A stretch of DNA of 64,000 nucleotides from Leclercia adecarboxylata (GCA_002360945.1 DERO01000019.1:112864-176863); one strand, 5' to 3'; shown: positions 7,566-18,634, numbered from the stretch's first letter. Numbers and translations are program-made. The notes: generated by a model not told the origin, from the letters alone.

Positions 7566-9551
7566 ATGCCATACCTGAATACCGCGTCTTTACGCCCGTC
7601 GCTGCTGGCGCTGGCGATCCTCAGCGCCCTGCCGGGCGCTGCTGCTGCTGCCACCGACGACATTACCGTTACCGCCACCGGTAATGCCCGCAGCGCCTTT
7701 GAAGCCCCGATGATGGTCAGCGTCATTGACGCCACCGCCCCGGAAAATCAAACCGCCAGCTCGGCAGCCGATCTGCTGCGCCACGTACCCGGCCTGACCC
7801 TTGACGGCACCGGACGCACTAACGGCCAGGACGTCAACCTGCGCGGGTACGATCGTCGTGGCGTGCTGGTGCTGGTTGACGGCGTTCGTCAGGGTACCGA
7901 TACCGGTCACCTGAACAGCACTTTCCTCGACCCGGCGCTGATCAAACGGATCGAGATCGTGCGCGGACCGTCCGCCCTGCTGTACGGCAGCGGCGCGATG
8001 GGCGGGGTGATCGCCTATGACACCGCCGATGCGAAAGATCTGCTTCAGGCCGGACAAACCAGCGGCTATCGTGTGTTTGGCACCGCCGCCACCGGCGACC
8101 ACAGCCTCGGCATGGGTGCCAGCGCCTTTGGCCGCACCGACACCCTCGACGGCCTGGTGGCCTGGTCGAGTCGGGATCGCGGGGATATCCGTCAGGGCGG
8201 CGGCGGCACCGCGCCGAACGACGAATCGATCAGCAACATGCTGGCGAAAGGCAACTGGCAGATGGATCAGGCCCAGTCCCTGAGCGGCTCGCTGCGCTAC
8301 TACAACAACGCAGCGCAGGAGCCGAAAAACCCGCAGACCATCGAGGCGGACGACAGCAGTAACCCGATGACCGACCGCTCCACCATCCAGCGTGACGTCC
8401 AGCTGGGGTATCACCTCGCGCCGGAGGGCAACGACTGGCTGAATGCCGATGCCCGCCTCTACTGGTCTGAGGCACGTATCAATGCCCAGAATATTGACGG
8501 CAGCGGCGAATTCCGCCAGCAGACCACCAAAGGCGGCAAAGTGGAGAACCGCACCCGCCTGTTCGCTGACTCCTTCGCCTCACACCTGCTGACCTATGGC
8601 GGGGAGTATTACCGTCAGGAGCAGGAGCCGTCCGGCGCAACGACTGGCTTCCCGGATGCGAGTATCGATTTCAGCTCCGGCTGGCTGCAGGATGAGATCA
8701 CCCTGCGCGATCTGCCTGTCACCCTCCTCGGCGGCACCCGCTACGATAACTACCGTGGCAGCAGCGATGGCTATGAGGATGTGGATGCCGATAAATGGTC
8801 TTCCCGCGCCGGGATCACCGTGTCGCCAACGGAGTGGCTGATGCTGTTCGGCTCGTATGCCCAGGCCTTCCGCGCCCCGACGATGGGCGAAATGTATAAC
8901 GATGCTAAACACTTCTCCATTGGCCGGTTCTACACCAACTACTGGGTGCCGAACCCGAACCTGCGCCCGGAAACCAACGAAACCCAGGAGTACGGGTTTG
9001 GACTGCGCTTTGACGATTTGATGCTGGCTGGCGATGCGCTGGAGTTCAAAGCCAGCTACTTTGATACCAACGCTAAAGATTACATCTCCACCACCGTCGA
9101 TTTTGCCGCCGCCACTACCATGTCGTACAACGTGCCGAACGCCAAAATCTGGGGCTGGGACGTGATGGCGAAATACTCCGCCAGCCTGTTTAACCTCGAC
9201 GTGGCCTATAACCGCACCCGGGGTAAAGACACCGACACCGGGGAGTACATCTCCAGCATCAGCCCGGACACCGTCTCCAGCAAGCTGGATGTTCCGCTGG
9301 CGCAGAGCGGCTTTAGCCTCGGCTGGATCGGCACCTTTGCCGATCGCTCCACCCACGTGAGCAGCAGCTACAGCCACCAGCCGGGCTATGCGGTGAATGA
9401 TTTCTACGTCAGCTATCAGGGCCAGCAGGCGCTGAAGGGCGTGACCACCACCCTGGTGCTCGGTAACGCCTTCGATAAAGAGTACTGGTCGCCGCAGGGC
9501 ATCCCGCAGGATGGCCGCAACGGCAAGATTTTCGTGAGTTATCAGTGGTAA
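7566..9551 (+). CDS. hmuR: TonB-dependent heme/hemoglobin outer-membrane receptor
   Basis: 661 residues with a signal peptide cleaved near AAAA/TDD (~28), a TonB box (DDITVTA, ~31-37), a plug domain (~45-155) and a 22-strand barrel ending in the typical aromatic C-terminus (FVSYQW). The heme-receptor signature is clear: FRAP at 435-438, a histidine at 449 between the motifs, and NPNL at ~463-466, as in Yersinia HemR/HmuR. It imports heme across the outer membrane using TonB-ExbBD energy. Start follows GGAGAG. It is the first transport gene of the operon, expected to be Fur-repressed with hemP. Extracellular ligand preference (free heme or hemoglobin) cannot be told. Confidence 0.95.
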   Translation: MPYLNTASLRPSLLALAILSALPGAAAAATDDITVTATGNARSAFEAPMMVSVIDATAPENQTASSAADLLRHVPGLTLDGTGRTNGQDVNLRGYDRRGVLVLVDGVRQGTDTGHLNSTFLDPALIKRIEIVRGPSALLYGSGAMGGVIAYDTADAKDLLQAGQTSGYRVFGTAATGDHSLGMGASAFGRTDTLDGLVAWSSRDRGDIRQGGGGTAPNDESISNMLAKGNWQMDQAQSLSGSLRYYNNAAQEPKNPQTIEADDSSNPMTDRSTIQRDVQLGYHLAPEGNDWLNADARLYWSEARINAQNIDGSGEFRQQTTKGGKVENRTRLFADSFASHLLTYGGEYYRQEQEPSGATTGFPDASIDFSSGWLQDEITLRDLPVTLLGGTRYDNYRGSSDGYEDVDADKWSSRAGITVSPTEWLMLFGSYAQAFRAPTMGEMYNDAKHFSIGRFYTNYWVPNPNLRPETNETQEYGFGLRFDDLMLAGDALEFKASYFDTNAKDYISTTVDFAAATTMSYNVPNAKIWGWDVMAKYSASLFNLDVAYNRTRGKDTDTGEYISSISPDTVSSKLDVPLAQSGFSLGWIGTFADRSTHVSSSYSHQPGYAVNDFYVSYQGQQALKGVTTTLVLGNAFDKEYWSPQGIPQDGRNGKIFVSYQW

Positions 9552-9599
9552 TCACCCTGCCCCGGTTCCGCCGGGGCGTTTATCCGGAAGGAAGAGACA

Positions 9600-10628
9600 A
9601 TGAATCACTACGCACGCTGGCTTGAACTAAAAGAACAAAATCCCGGGAAATACGCGCGTGATATCGCTGCCCTGATGAACATCAGCGAAGCCGAACTAAC
9701 CTGGGCCCGGGTGGGCCATGATACGTGGCGTCTGCACGGCGACATCCGCGAGATCCTCGGCGCGCTGGAAGCGGTGGGCGAAACCAAGTGCATCTGCCGC
9801 AATCAGTATGCGGTTCACGAACAGGTGGGCACCTTCACTAACCAACATCTGAACGGCCATGCCGGGCTGGTGCTCAACCCACGCGGGCTGGATCTGCGCC
9901 TGTTCCTCCACCAGTGGGACAGCGCGTTTCATATCACCGAGACCACCGCGCGCGGCGAACGTCAGAGCATTCAGTTTTTCGACCATCAGGGCGATGCCGT
10001 GCTGAAGGTCTATACCACCGACAACACGGACGTCTCAGCCTGGGGTGACCTGCTGTCCCGCTTTATCTTCGCTGATAACCCGCCGCTGGCGCTGAAAGCC
10101 GCCGATCCGGCAGCGAATGTGGCAAATGCCGACGCGGCAACCGTGGACAGCGAGTGGCGCGCCATGACCGACGTCCACCAGTTCTTCGGCCTGCTGAAGC
10201 GCCACAGTCTCACCCGGCAGCAGGCGTTCCGTCTGGTGGGTGACGATCTGGCCTGTCAGGTAGATAACAGCGCCCTGGCGCAGCTGCTGAATACCGCCCG
10301 TCAGGACGGCAACGAGATCATGATTTTCGTCGGCAACCGCGGCTGCGTACAGATCTTCACTGGCGCGATCGAGAAAGTGGTGCCGATGAAGGGCTGGCTG
10401 AACATCTTCAACCCGGCCTTTACCCTGCACCTGCTGGATGAGACCATCGCCGAGAGTTGGGTGACGCGCAAACCGACTGCCGACGGGCATGTCACCAGCC
10501 TCGAACTCTTTGCCGCCGACGGGACACAGATCGCCCAGCTGTACGGTCAGCGCACCGAAGGCGAGCCCGAGCAGCGCCAGTGGCGTTCACAGATCGACGC
10601 CCTGACGGTAAAAGGGCTGGCCGCATGA
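9600..10628 (+). CDS. hmuS: HemS/HmuS hemin-degrading cytoplasmic protein
   Basis: 342 residues, the usual length for HemS/ShuS/ChuS. It has two repeated HemS domains (PF05171), roughly residues 10-170 and 175-340. A histidine (~193, in DVHQFF) lies at the position expected for the proximal heme ligand. Family members bind imported heme and either degrade it with release of iron or pass it on safely in the cytoplasm. Start follows AGGAAGAG. The stop codon overlaps the hmuT start (ATGA at 10625-10628), so translation is coupled. Confidence 0.94.
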   Translation: MNHYARWLELKEQNPGKYARDIAALMNISEAELTWARVGHDTWRLHGDIREILGALEAVGETKCICRNQYAVHEQVGTFTNQHLNGHAGLVLNPRGLDLRLFLHQWDSAFHITETTARGERQSIQFFDHQGDAVLKVYTTDNTDVSAWGDLLSRFIFADNPPLALKAADPAANVANADAATVDSEWRAMTDVHQFFGLLKRHSLTRQQAFRLVGDDLACQVDNSALAQLLNTARQDGNEIMIFVGNRGCVQIFTGAIEKVVPMKGWLNIFNPAFTLHLLDETIAESWVTRKPTADGHVTSLELFAADGTQIAQLYGQRTEGEPEQRQWRSQIDALTVKGLAA

Positions 10629-11446
10629 GAAAATTGCTCGCCCTGCTTGTGGCGCTACCGCTGGCCGCCATTGGCGCGGTACAGGAGAAGATCGTCGCCC
10701 TCGGCGGCGACGTGACGGAAATTGTTTACGCCCTGGGCGCCGAAGGTTCGCTGGTGGCACGCGACAGCACCAGCCAGTGGCCGGAGCAGGCCACCGCCCT
10801 GCCGGACGTAGGCTACCTGCGCCAGCTCAATGCCGAGGGGATCCTGGCGATGCGTCCGACGCTGGTGTTAGCCAGCGCCCAGGCGCAGCCCTCGCTGGCG
10901 CTGAAACAGGTCGGGCAGAGTCACGTCCGCGTGGTGACCGTGCCGGGCAGCAACGCCCTCAGCGTGATCGACGAGAAAGTGCGGGTGGTGGCCGAGGCGA
11001 CGCACCGCGTTGCCGAAGGGGAAGTCCTGCGTAAGCGCCTGCAGCAGGAGCTGGCCGCGCTGCCTGCCATGCCGATCGATAAGCGGGTGCTGTTTATCCT
11101 CAACCACGGCGGGATGACCGCTATGGCCGCAGGACAGGAGACCGGGGCCGATGCGGCGATCCGCGCGGCCGGTCTGCAGAATGCGATGCAGGGGTTCTCC
11201 CGCTATCAGCCGCTCTCTCAGGAAGGGGTCATTGCCAGCCAGCCTGACCTGGTGGTGATTTCGCAGGACGGCGTAAAAGCAATGGGTGGAGAAGCGAATC
11301 TGTGGAAGCTGCCAGGTATGGCGCAAACCCCGGCGGGACGTAATAAACAGGTGCTGCAGATTGACGATATGGCGCTGCTCGGGTTTAGCGTGCGCACCCC
11401 GCAGGCCATTGGGCAGCTGCGCAGTAAAGCAGGGCAACTGCACTAA
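10625..11446 (+). CDS. hmuT: Heme ABC transporter periplasmic binding protein
   Basis: 273 residues from [19 protein letters not shown], which is a Sec signal peptide. The rest is a class III (BtuF/TroA-like) helical-backbone binding protein (Peripla_BP_2): [18 protein letters not shown] near the start and [12 protein letters not shown] near residue 210. It carries heme from the receptor to the HmuUV permease. The start codon overlaps the hmuS stop by 4 bp and its stop overlaps the hmuU start (TAATG). Reading frame exists upstream inside hmuS but encodes no signal peptide, so it is not used. Confidence 0.94.
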   Translation: MRKLLALLVALPLAAIGAVQEKIVALGGDVTEIVYALGAEGSLVARDSTSQWPEQATALPDVGYLRQLNAEGILAMRPTLVLASAQAQPSLALKQVGQSHVRVVTVPGSNALSVIDEKVRVVAEATHRVAEGEVLRKRLQQELAALPAMPIDKRVLFILNHGGMTAMAAGQETGADAAIRAAGLQNAMQGFSRYQPLSQEGVIASQPDLVVISQDGVKAMGGEANLWKLPGMAQTPAGRNKQVLQIDDMALLGFSVRTPQAIGQLRSKAGQLH

Positions 11447-12438
11447 TGCCTCGCCGGATCGGCTATTCCCTGTGGGGGCTGGCAATGGCGCTGGTGCTGA
11501 TGACGCTGCTGGCTACCGGTTTTGGCGCGTTGCGCCTGCCGGTGTCCCTGCTGTGGAGCGGCAGTGACGAGGCGCTGCGCCAGATCTGGCTCACCATCCG
11601 CCTGCCGCGGGTGCTGCTGGCGCTGGTGATTGGCGGTTCGCTGGCGCTGGCGGGCTGCGTGATGCAGGGGCTGTTTCGCAATCCGCTTGCCGATCCCGGT
11701 TTGCTGGGGATCAGCAGCGGTGCCGCCTGCGCCGTCGCCCTGTGGGTGGTGCTGCCCGTCACCCTTCCTGCCCTGCTGATGCTCTACGCCCCGATGCTGG
11801 CGGCCTTTCTCGGCGCGCTGGCGGCAACCGTCGTGATCTTTCTGCTCAGCCAGCAGCTGGAGAGTTCTCTCTCGCGGCTGCTGCTGGTGGGTATCGCCAT
11901 CAACGCCCTGTGCGGCGCGGCGGTGGGCGTGCTCTCATGGGTCAGTAACGATGCCCAGCTGCGCCAGCTCTCGCTGTGGGGGATGGGTAGCCTCGGCCAG
12001 GCCCAGTGGTCCACCCTGCTGGCAGTGACCTCTTTGATGATCCCCACCGTGCTGACGATCTGGCGGCAGGCATCGGCCCTGAATCTGCTGCAGCTCGGGG
12101 AGGAGGAGGCGCACTATCTGGGCGTCGACGTGCGCCTCGTCCAGCGGGTTTTACTCCTGTGCAGCGCCCTGCTGGTGGCCGCCGCGGTGGCGGTCAGCGG
12201 GGTAATTGGTTTTATTGGCCTGGTAGTGCCGCACCTGATGCGCATGTGGCTGGGATCCGATCACCGGGCGGTGATCCCCGGTTCGGTACTGGCGGGGGCG
12301 TTTCTGCTGCTGATTGCCGATACCGCTGCACGCACGCTGGTCGCCCCGGCGGAAATGCCGGTCGGACTATTGACCAGCCTTCTCGGTGCGCCCTGGTTCC
12401 TGTGGCTCATTTTCCGTCGTGGAGGCCAGCATGGCTGA
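11446..12438 (+). CDS. hmuU: Heme ABC transporter permease
   Basis: 330 residues of the FecCD/BtuC permease family, with about ten hydrophobic segments. Family motifs include RLPRVLLALVIGGSLALAG (~50), NPLADPGLLGIS (~83), and GFIGLVVPHLMR (~255), next to the coupling helix. It forms the inner-membrane channel for heme with HmuV. The start ATG shares a base with the hmuT stop codon and its end overlaps hmuV by 8 bp, so the genes are translationally coupled. Confidence 0.95.
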   Translation: MPRRIGYSLWGLAMALVLMTLLATGFGALRLPVSLLWSGSDEALRQIWLTIRLPRVLLALVIGGSLALAGCVMQGLFRNPLADPGLLGISSGAACAVALWVVLPVTLPALLMLYAPMLAAFLGALAATVVIFLLSQQLESSLSRLLLVGIAINALCGAAVGVLSWVSNDAQLRQLSLWGMGSLGQAQWSTLLAVTSLMIPTVLTIWRQASALNLLQLGEEEAHYLGVDVRLVQRVLLLCSALLVAAAVAVSGVIGFIGLVVPHLMRMWLGSDHRAVIPGSVLAGAFLLLIADTAARTLVAPAEMPVGLLTSLLGAPWFLWLIFRRGGQHG

Positions 12439-13210
12439 ATCCTTAGTTGCTGAAGGCTTGTCTTATCGCGTCGCAGGCCGGACGGTGGTGCGCGACGTCT
12501 CGCTGTCGCTCGCGCCGGGTGAACTTGTGGCGCTGATTGGCCCTAACGGCGCGGGGAAATCGACTCTGCTGCGTCTGTTAACCGGTTTTCTCAGGCCGGA
12601 TGCCGGACGCTGTCTGCTGGACGAGAAGGCGCTGGAAACATGGAGTACCCAGGCGCTATCGCGCCAGCGGGCGGTGATGCGCCAGCAAACCCAGCTGGGC
12701 TTTGACTGGCCGGTGGAGGCGGTGATCGGGATGGGCCGGTCACCCTGGACAGCACAGCCCGAGGCGCAAATTGTCAGCGAGGTGATGCAGCTTACCGGCT
12801 GTCAGCCGCTGGCGGGGCGTCAGTATGGGGCTCTGTCGGGCGGGGAGCAGCAGCGGGTGCAGCTGGCCCGGGCGCTGGCGCAGCTGTGGTGTGACGGCGC
12901 GCCGCGCGGCTGGCTGTTTCTTGATGAGCCCACCTCGGCGCTGGATCTTTACCACCAGCAGCATCTGCTACGGCTGCTGAAAAGGCTGACTGCTGACGCG
13001 GATCTGCACGTCTGCGTGGTGCTGCACGATCTCAATCTGGCCGCCCTATGGGCCGACCGGATTGTGCTCCTGTATGAAGGCAGGATTGTCTCTCAGGGGT
13101 CGCCGCCGTCGGTGCTACAGGCCGATGACCTGGCGCGCTGGTATGGCGCGCAGGTGCATGTGGAGCAGCATCCGTTGAACGCTACTCCGCAGGTGTTTTT
13201 AACGCCTTAA
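12431..13210 (+). CDS. hmuV: Heme ABC transporter ATP-binding protein
   Basis: 259 residues from [10 protein letters not shown]. Walker [10 protein letters not shown] (~38), signature LSGGEQQRV (~138), Walker [12 protein letters not shown] (~168) and the switch histidine in VLHDLN are all intact. It powers heme import through HmuU. It starts 8 bp inside hmuU; a longer frame from 12386 lies within hmuU and is not supported. Its stop codon overlaps that of the convergent selO gene by 4 bp, and no terminator stands between them. Confidence 0.95.
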   Translation: MAESLVAEGLSYRVAGRTVVRDVSLSLAPGELVALIGPNGAGKSTLLRLLTGFLRPDAGRCLLDEKALETWSTQALSRQRAVMRQQTQLGFDWPVEAVIGMGRSPWTAQPEAQIVSEVMQLTGCQPLAGRQYGALSGGEQQRVQLARALAQLWCDGAPRGWLFLDEPTSALDLYHQQHLLRLLKRLTADADLHVCVVLHDLNLAALWADRIVLLYEGRIVSQGSPPSVLQADDLARWYGAQVHVEQHPLNATPQVFLTP

Positions 13211-14649
13211 CTCGAACAGCTCACTTCCAGCCGTTTACCCCAGTCGGGCGGGCGGCTGATGTAGTCGTCGCTGCGATCGGCAAACGGCGTTCGCAGCGCC
13301 TCATGCAGCCGGTGCAGCTCGGCGTAATCACCTTTCTCCGCCTGCTCGATCGCCCGCTGCGCCAGCCAGTTGCGCAGCACCATCGCCGGGTTGACGGCAT
13401 TCATCTGCGCCTGACGCGTATCATCCGCGATATTCTCCTGCTGGAGGCGCGCGCGATACGTCGCAAACCAGTCATCAAAGGCCTGCCGGTCGATAAACTC
13501 ATCCCGCAGCGGTGAGGCGGCGCTGTGCTGTTCGGTTTGGCCCAACATGCGGAAGGTGCGGGTGTAGTCGCTGCCTTCCCGCGCCATCAGCGCAAACAAA
13601 TTATTGAGGATCTCGTTGTCGCCCCGCTCCTGGGTCATCAGTCCCAGCTTGCGGCGCATCAGCTTGCCATACTGCTGCAGCAGGACCTCCTGATAGCCAT
13701 CCAGGGCGTCGTTGAGTGCGTCAACGTCGATAAACGGCGACAGGGACTGCGCCAGCCGTTGCAGGTTCCACAGGCCCACCGCCGGCTGGTTATCAAAGCT
13801 GTAACGCCCCTGATAATCGGAGTGGTTGCAGATATAGCCCGGCTGGTAGTCGTCGAGGAAGCCGTACGGGCCGTAATCGATGGTCAGGCCGAGGATCGAC
13901 ATGTTATCTGTGTTCATCACCCCATGGGCAAAGCCGACCGTCTGCCAGCTGGCGATCAGCGCGGCGGTACGTGCTACCACGTCCCGGAACCAGAGGATGT
14001 ATTTATCGGCATCGTCCTGCCACTGCGGCCAGTGATGCTTGATGACAAAATCCGCCAGCTGGCGAACTTTCTCCGGCTCGCGGCGATAGTAGAAATGTTC
14101 GAAATGACCGAAGCGGGCATGGCTCTGGGCGACGCGGATCAGCATCGCCCCCTGCTCCATGGTTTCACGCGCTACGGGGGTGTCGCTGGTGACAATCGAC
14201 AGCGCCCGGGTGGTTGGGATCCCGAGGGCGTGCATGGCTTCGGAGGCCAGGCTTTCGCGGATGGTCGAACGCAGCACGGCGCGCCCGTCGCCCATACGTG
14301 AATAAGGGGTGAGCCCCGCGCCCTTGAGGTGCCAGTCCATTGTTTGTCCGTTGGCCAGCTGCTGTTCGCCAAGCAGGATCCCCCGCCCGTCCCCCAGCTG
14401 TCCGGCCCAGACGCCGAACTGATGGCCGCTGTAGACCTGGGCCAGGGGCTGCATGCCCGGCAGCAGGGTTTCGCCGCCAAAGACGCCAGCGCCCTGTTCA
14501 GGGCTAAACAGCGATTCCGGGATCGCCAGCTCGGCGGCCAGCGCCGTGTTATGCCAGATCAGGCGGGCATTATTCAGTGGAGTGGGTTTCAGAGCCGTAT
14601 AAAAGCCGGGTAATTCATCATGCCAGTGCGCGGTAAAAGACAGGGTCAT
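13207..14649 (-). CDS. selO: SelO protein adenylyltransferase (AMPylase pseudokinase)
   Basis: 480 residues from [11 protein letters not shown] with a strong AGGAGG ribosome site. E. coli SelO (YdiU) is 478 residues and similar throughout. SelO has a protein-kinase fold that binds ATP upside down and attaches AMP to protein hydroxyl groups, linked to redox stress. Visible motifs are the nucleotide loop [12 protein letters not shown] (~105), [13 protein letters not shown] (~128) and the active-site stretch [10 protein letters not shown]...DYGPYGFLD (~245-265). The conserved C-terminal Cys is in SCSS. A long 5' extension to 14817 has no family match. It is convergent with hmuV, with overlapping stop codons. 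Confidence 0.95.
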   Translation of the reverse strand: MTLSFTAHWHDELPGFYTALKPTPLNNARLIWHNTALAAELAIPESLFSPEQGAGVFGGETLLPGMQPLAQVYSGHQFGVWAGQLGDGRGILLGEQQLANGQTMDWHLKGAGLTPYSRMGDGRAVLRSTIRESLASEAMHALGIPTTRALSIVTSDTPVARETMEQGAMLIRVAQSHARFGHFEHFYYRREPEKVRQLADFVIKHHWPQWQDDADKYILWFRDVVARTAALIASWQTVGFAHGVMNTDNMSILGLTIDYGPYGFLDDYQPGYICNHSDYQGRYSFDNQPAVGLWNLQRLAQSLSPFIDVDALNDALDGYQEVLLQQYGKLMRRKLGLMTQERGDNEILNNLFALMAREGSDYTRTFRMLGQTEQHSAASPLRDEFIDRQAFDDWFATYRARLQQENIADDTRQAQMNAVNPAMVLRNWLAQRAIEQAEKGDYAELHRLHEALRTPFADRSDDYISRPPDWGKRLEVSCSS

Positions 14650-14710
14650 AGGTCCTCCTGCTTTTAGTGTAGTGGGTTTATCAGAGGTTAAACACCGGGT
14701 AAGACAAGGG

Positions 14711-15424
14711 TTATCCCTGCACCAGGGAGGTGATGCGCTCAAGGGGAACCGCAGGCCATAAGCCGCCCTGCATGGCGCTAAATCCAAAGGTCGACAGCCG
14801 CTGCAGGGCCACTTCATCGTCCACGCCCGCGACCATCAACGACTGACAGTAAGGCGAAACCTGAGTCACAATCGCCCGTAATAACAGTTCAAATGTATTA
14901 TCCGTTAAATGTTGTTGAATGAAGTTTTTATCCAGCGCCACGCGTTTAAACATGCCATCAAAAATGGCTTTGGTGGAGGCATCCCCGGCACCGAAATTGC
15001 CAAGCACCAGCGGAAAACGCAGGGCAAACTCCATCAGGGCGGTATTCATATTGCCTTTATTCAGATCAGGATAATTCTCATTAATAGTGAACTCCAACCA
15101 CGGATGTTGTTCACATATTGAAACACCATTTTGTTCTATGATCAGGTATTCAACAATTGTAGGAGAGATATTTATCCATGCCGTCAGCTGTTGCTGAATA
15201 AAAAAGAGCTTGCAGGTATCGAGCATCGCCAGCTGTTCCTGAAACAACATCAGCTCTTGCTCAGGGGTGAGGAACGGGCGCACCAGCTCTGTCGGAATGC
15301 GGACCTGGTTATCCACCCCAACAAAGTTCACGACTATTTCAAGCCCTGTCAGCGCACCTGAATCATGCCGCGCAGGCAGTAATAGCAATTCAGACTGATA
15401 AGCAATATCCAGCATCACAATCAT
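14711..15424 (-). CDS. rflP: Degenerate EAL-domain protein, anti-FlhD4C2 factor
   Basis: 237 residues, exactly the length of E. coli/Salmonella YdiV (RflP), and alignable throughout ([24 protein letters not shown]). It is an EAL fold that has lost the catalytic EAL motif and metal ligands, so it is not expected to cleave c-di-GMP. In Salmonella it binds FlhD and targets FlhDC for ClpXP, repressing flagella under poor nutrition. Two starts are close together (15424 and 15415); the first gives the family length. The 287 bp upstream are AT-rich and contain no gene. Confidence 0.88.
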   Translation of the reverse strand: MIVMLDIAYQSELLLLPARHDSGALTGLEIVVNFVGVDNQVRIPTELVRPFLTPEQELMLFQEQLAMLDTCKLFFIQQQLTAWINISPTIVEYLIIEQNGVSICEQHPWLEFTINENYPDLNKGNMNTALMEFALRFPLVLGNFGAGDASTKAIFDGMFKRVALDKNFIQQHLTDNTFELLLRAIVTQVSPYCQSLMVAGVDDEVALQRLSTFGFSAMQGGLWPAVPLERITSLVQG

Positions 15425-15711
15425 GGCGTCCGACCCGGTTTAAAAACGATACAAGACATCCTGAAACATATGCTGAGGCAATTCAACTTTATGGATTTTA
15501 ATAAGATTAATTTCATTGGTTCCATTAAATATTCGGATTTTCCTTAGTCCTTAAATAATCTTATCCTGGATATCGCTTAATAGCCAGTTATCACTAACCC
15601 TCAGAATTGCATCAAATTAATTCAGCGGCTAAGTAATTCTTATCAATTAAAGGCTGCTAACTAATACTATTGCGGATGAAAGAGAATGTCGCGCCGGGCG
15701 GCGCGACAGGA

Positions 15712-16176
15712 TTATATGCGTCGGGCCTGCCAGAAATTTTTACGCCAGTAGACGTTATTGAGGGAGGAGCGCATCACGCCGCGGCTGGTAGAGGCGTGAA
15801 TAAACTGATTATCGGTGTCATATATTCCGACGTGCAGCCCGCTTTCGCCGGACCCGGTTTTGAAGAACACCAGATCGCCCGGGAGCAGATCGTCTTTATC
15901 GATTTCGGTGCCAATGGTTGCCTGCTGGCGCGTTTCGCGCGGCAGCTGCAACTCAAACTGGTCGCGGAAGGTCAGCAGCACAAAGCCGGAACAGTCAATC
16001 CCACCACGCGTCATGCCGCCGTAGCGATAAGGTGTGCCGCTCCAGTGATGCAGCTGATCGTTAAGACCCGCAATCACGGCGATAGAATCAGACAGCCGCG
16101 CGTTGGGGGGCGGCGCGCGATGGCTGCTGCATCCTGCAAGAAAAAGCGCAGCCACAATGAGAAAACAGAATCGCAT
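15712..16176 (-). CDS. nlpC: NlpC/P60 family lipoprotein endopeptidase
   Basis: 154 residues, the same size as E. coli NlpC. A lipoprotein signal ends at LAGC (Cys16). The NlpC/P60 cysteine peptidase domain (~45-154) has the catalytic Cys in DCSGF (~62), His in LHVGIY (~113) and a third polar residue in FIHAS (~125). The family hydrolyses peptidoglycan stem-peptide bonds; NlpC's own substrate is not settled. Start is preceded by AGAGGA. It follows btuD on the same strand after 72 bp. Confidence 0.95.
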   Translation of the reverse strand: MRFCFLIVAALFLAGCSSHRAPPPNARLSDSIAVIAGLNDQLHHWSGTPYRYGGMTRGGIDCSGFVLLTFRDQFELQLPRETRQQATIGTEIDKDDLLPGDLVFFKTGSGESGLHVGIYDTDNQFIHASTSRGVMRSSLNNVYWRKNFWQARRI

Positions 16177-16248
16177 TCCAGACGAATCCTCTGATTTTTT
16201 GTGCTTTCCGTAATTTAGCCTGTGGATATGTCGCGACGCAACAAGCGG

Positions 16249-17004
16249 CTATTCCTGGGACGTCGAAACGATCATTCTGTGACCTTCGATATCCAGACGG
16301 CGGAACGACATGCCGTAGGCCTTAGCCAGATTCGGCGGCGTCAGCACGTTGTCACGCGCGCCGCTGGCGATCAGCTGGCCCCGCTTCAGCAGCCAGACGC
16401 GATGGGCGTGGCGCAGCGTATGGTTCAAGTCGTGGCTGCTCATCACCACCGTAATCCCCTGCTGCGACAGCGTGCTTAACAGCCGGTCGAGCGCCACCTG
16501 CTGGGCGACGTCGAGACTGTTCATCGGCTCGTCCAACAATAATAGCTGGCCGTGCGGGTTGGAGCCTGGGTGAATTTGCAGGATCACCGCGGCCAGCCGC
16601 ACGCGCTGCCACTCTCCGCCGGAGAGCTGGCTGACGTGGCGCGACAGCTTATCCTCGATACCCAGCGCCCCCGCCACGTCACTGAGCAGGGTTGTTTGCT
16701 GTTTATCGTACTGATGCAGCGTCAGATAGTGCCAGACCGGCATGGCGAACGGCGCGGTTTGCTGCTGGGCCAGATACGCCCTGCGGCAGGCCAGCGACGC
16801 AGAGGACCAGCAGGAGAGCGATTCACCCTGCAGCAGGATTTCGCCCTGCCCGCTGCTCAGCCCGGCCATACGCGCCAGCAGTGTGCTTTTTCCTGCCCCG
16901 TTCGGGCCGACCAGGTGCAGGATTTCCCCCGCATTCACCTGGGCGGTAAGCGGTTGCAGACGCCCGCTTTCCGTCACCCCATTGAGCTGCATCAGCACCG
17001 ACAT
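16249..17004 (-). CDS. btuD: Vitamin B12 ABC transporter ATPase
   Basis: 251 residues. Walker [10 protein letters not shown] (~33), signature LSGGEWQRV (~128), Walker [13 protein letters not shown] (~155) and switch His in SSHDLN are present, with the BtuD-specific WHYLTLHQ and [15 protein letters not shown]. It drives cobalamin import with BtuC and BtuF. Its start codon overlaps the btuE stop by one base (TAATG), so it is the last gene of btuC-btuE-btuD as in E. coli. Confidence 0.96.
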   Translation of the reverse strand: MSVLMQLNGVTESGRLQPLTAQVNAGEILHLVGPNGAGKSTLLARMAGLSSGQGEILLQGESLSCWSSASLACRRAYLAQQQTAPFAMPVWHYLTLHQYDKQQTTLLSDVAGALGIEDKLSRHVSQLSGGEWQRVRLAAVILQIHPGSNPHGQLLLLDEPMNSLDVAQQVALDRLLSTLSQQGITVVMSSHDLNHTLRHAHRVWLLKRGQLIASGARDNVLTPPNLAKAYGMSFRRLDIEGHRMIVSTSQE

Positions 17005-17555
17005 TACTTCGCGAGCGCCAGCTTGATCGCTTCCATCAGGATCGGATCCTCAGGGGTCATATCCGGCGCAAAACGCTGGACCACTTCACCATCGCGACCA
17101 ATCAGGAATTTTTCGAAATTCCATAAGATGTCATCCGGATAGAGCGGCGCACGGCCTTTGCTCGCCAGACGCTCATAGAAACCGCTGCTTTCCGGAGCGA
17201 CAGCGACCGGGGCGGCAGCAATCAGTTTTTGATACAGCGGATGACGTGCCTCGCCATTAACCTCAATTTTGCTAAACATCGGGAAGGTGATGCCATAGGT
17301 CGTGCTGCAGAAGGTTTTGATCTCCTCTTCACTGCCAGGCTCCTGGCCGAGGAACTGGTTGCACGGGAAACCGAGCACGGTAAAGCCGTCCTTTTCCCAT
17401 GCTTTGTGGATATTTTCGAGCTGCTCATACTGCGGCGTCAGGCCGCATTTCGATGCCACGTTCACCACCAGCAGCACCTTGCCTTTATAGTCCTCAAGGG
17501 TGGTGGTTTTGCCATCAATGGTCGTCACTTCGGTGTTCAGAATATCGTTCGGCAT
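17004..17555 (-). CDS. btuE: Glutathione/thioredoxin peroxidase BtuE
   Basis: 183 residues, the same as E. coli BtuE. Glutathione-peroxidase fold with the peroxidatic Cys37 in [12 protein letters not shown], Gln in [12 protein letters not shown] (~72) and the Trp of [10 protein letters not shown] (~144). It reduces peroxides and, despite its name and operon, is not needed for B12 uptake in E. coli. It lies between btuC and btuD and overlaps btuD by one base. Confidence 0.95.
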   Translation of the reverse strand: MPNDILNTEVTTIDGKTTTLEDYKGKVLLVVNVASKCGLTPQYEQLENIHKAWEKDGFTVLGFPCNQFLGQEPGSEEEIKTFCSTTYGITFPMFSKIEVNGEARHPLYQKLIAAAPVAVAPESSGFYERLASKGRAPLYPDDILWNFEKFLIGRDGEVVQRFAPDMTPEDPILMEAIKLALAK

Positions 17556-17591
17556 AGCATTCTCTCAGGTTGTGGTTCAGATGGGCTGTAC

Positions 17592-18572
17592 TTAACGTCC
17601 GGCTTTTAAGAGTAGCCAGATAAACACGGGCGCGCCCAGTGTCGCGGTCACTACCCCAATAGGCAGCTCGGCGGCGTTGAGCGCCAGGCGCGCGATGATA
17701 TCAGCGAAAAGCAGCGTTGCGCCGCCCGTCACTGCCGCAGCGGGCAATAACAGCCGGTGATCGGTAATACCACACAAACGCAGCATATGGGGAATGACAA
17801 GGCCGATAAATCCAATAGCGCCCGCCAATGCCACGCTGACGCCTACCATCCAGCCAATGGCGACCACCAGCGTGTTGCGCCAGAAGGTGAGCGGCAGGCC
17901 CAGCTGACGGGCCGAAATCTCTCCCAGTACCAGGATGTTCAGCGGTGCTGCCTGAAAGCAGGCCCAGACGATGGCGGGTACCAGCAGCAGCATCAGCCAG
18001 CCCTGCCCCCAGTCCACGCCGCCGAAGCCGCCCATCATCCAGTACATCAGCTGACGCAGATCGAAGGCGGTGGAGAAGTAGACCGCCCAGGTCATCAGGG
18101 CGCTACAGATGATACCCAGCGCCACCCCGGCCAGCAGCAGGCGGCTCACGGAGAGGTGACGGCGGGCGAAACGCAGCAAAATGAGGGTGATGATTAGCGC
18201 CCCGGCGATGGCGCAGAGGCTTAAGCTCCAGCCCGATAGCGCCCCACCGCCAAGCATGACGGCGGCAATTAGCCCTACCCCGGCGCCGTTTGAAACGCCC
18301 AGTAATCCGGGCTCCGCCAGCGGGTTGTCGAACAGCGCCTGCATGATGGTCCCGCTGAGCGCCAGCGCCGCCCCCACCAGCACCACGGCCAGCGTGCGCG
18401 GCAGGCGGATTTGCCAGATAAACAACTCCCCACGGGGCGTAAACCACGCCTCAGGACCAATCCACCGATCGCCGGCGCACAGGCTCAATCCCAGGGCGAT
18501 AACCAGCGCCAGGAGCAGAAAGAGCAATTTACGCAGATCGGAGCGGTACTGCTGACGGGCAAATTCGGGCAT
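17592..18572 (-). CDS. btuC: Vitamin B12 ABC transporter permease
   Basis: 326 residues from [12 protein letters not shown], exactly the E. coli BtuC length; an ATG three codons upstream (18581) is an alternative. FecCD-family permease with about ten membrane segments, family motifs [16 protein letters not shown] (~85) and [13 protein letters not shown] (~245). It forms the cobalamin channel with BtuD. No strong ribosome site is seen ahead of either start. A longer frame reaching the ihfA terminator (18632) is rejected because it would start in the terminator region. Confidence 0.93.
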   Translation of the reverse strand: MPEFARQQYRSDLRKLLFLLLALVIALGLSLCAGDRWIGPEAWFTPRGELFIWQIRLPRTLAVVLVGAALALSGTIMQALFDNPLAEPGLLGVSNGAGVGLIAAVMLGGGALSGWSLSLCAIAGALIITLILLRFARRHLSVSRLLLAGVALGIICSALMTWAVYFSTAFDLRQLMYWMMGGFGGVDWGQGWLMLLLVPAIVWACFQAAPLNILVLGEISARQLGLPLTFWRNTLVVAIGWMVGVSVALAGAIGFIGLVIPHMLRLCGITDHRLLLPAAAVTGGATLLFADIIARLALNAAELPIGVVTATLGAPVFIWLLLKAGR

Positions 18573-18634
18573 TGGAGTCATTTTGCGGATGAATGATGTA
18601 ATTGATTTTACGGTGGGTTTACAGCAGCGCAAAG

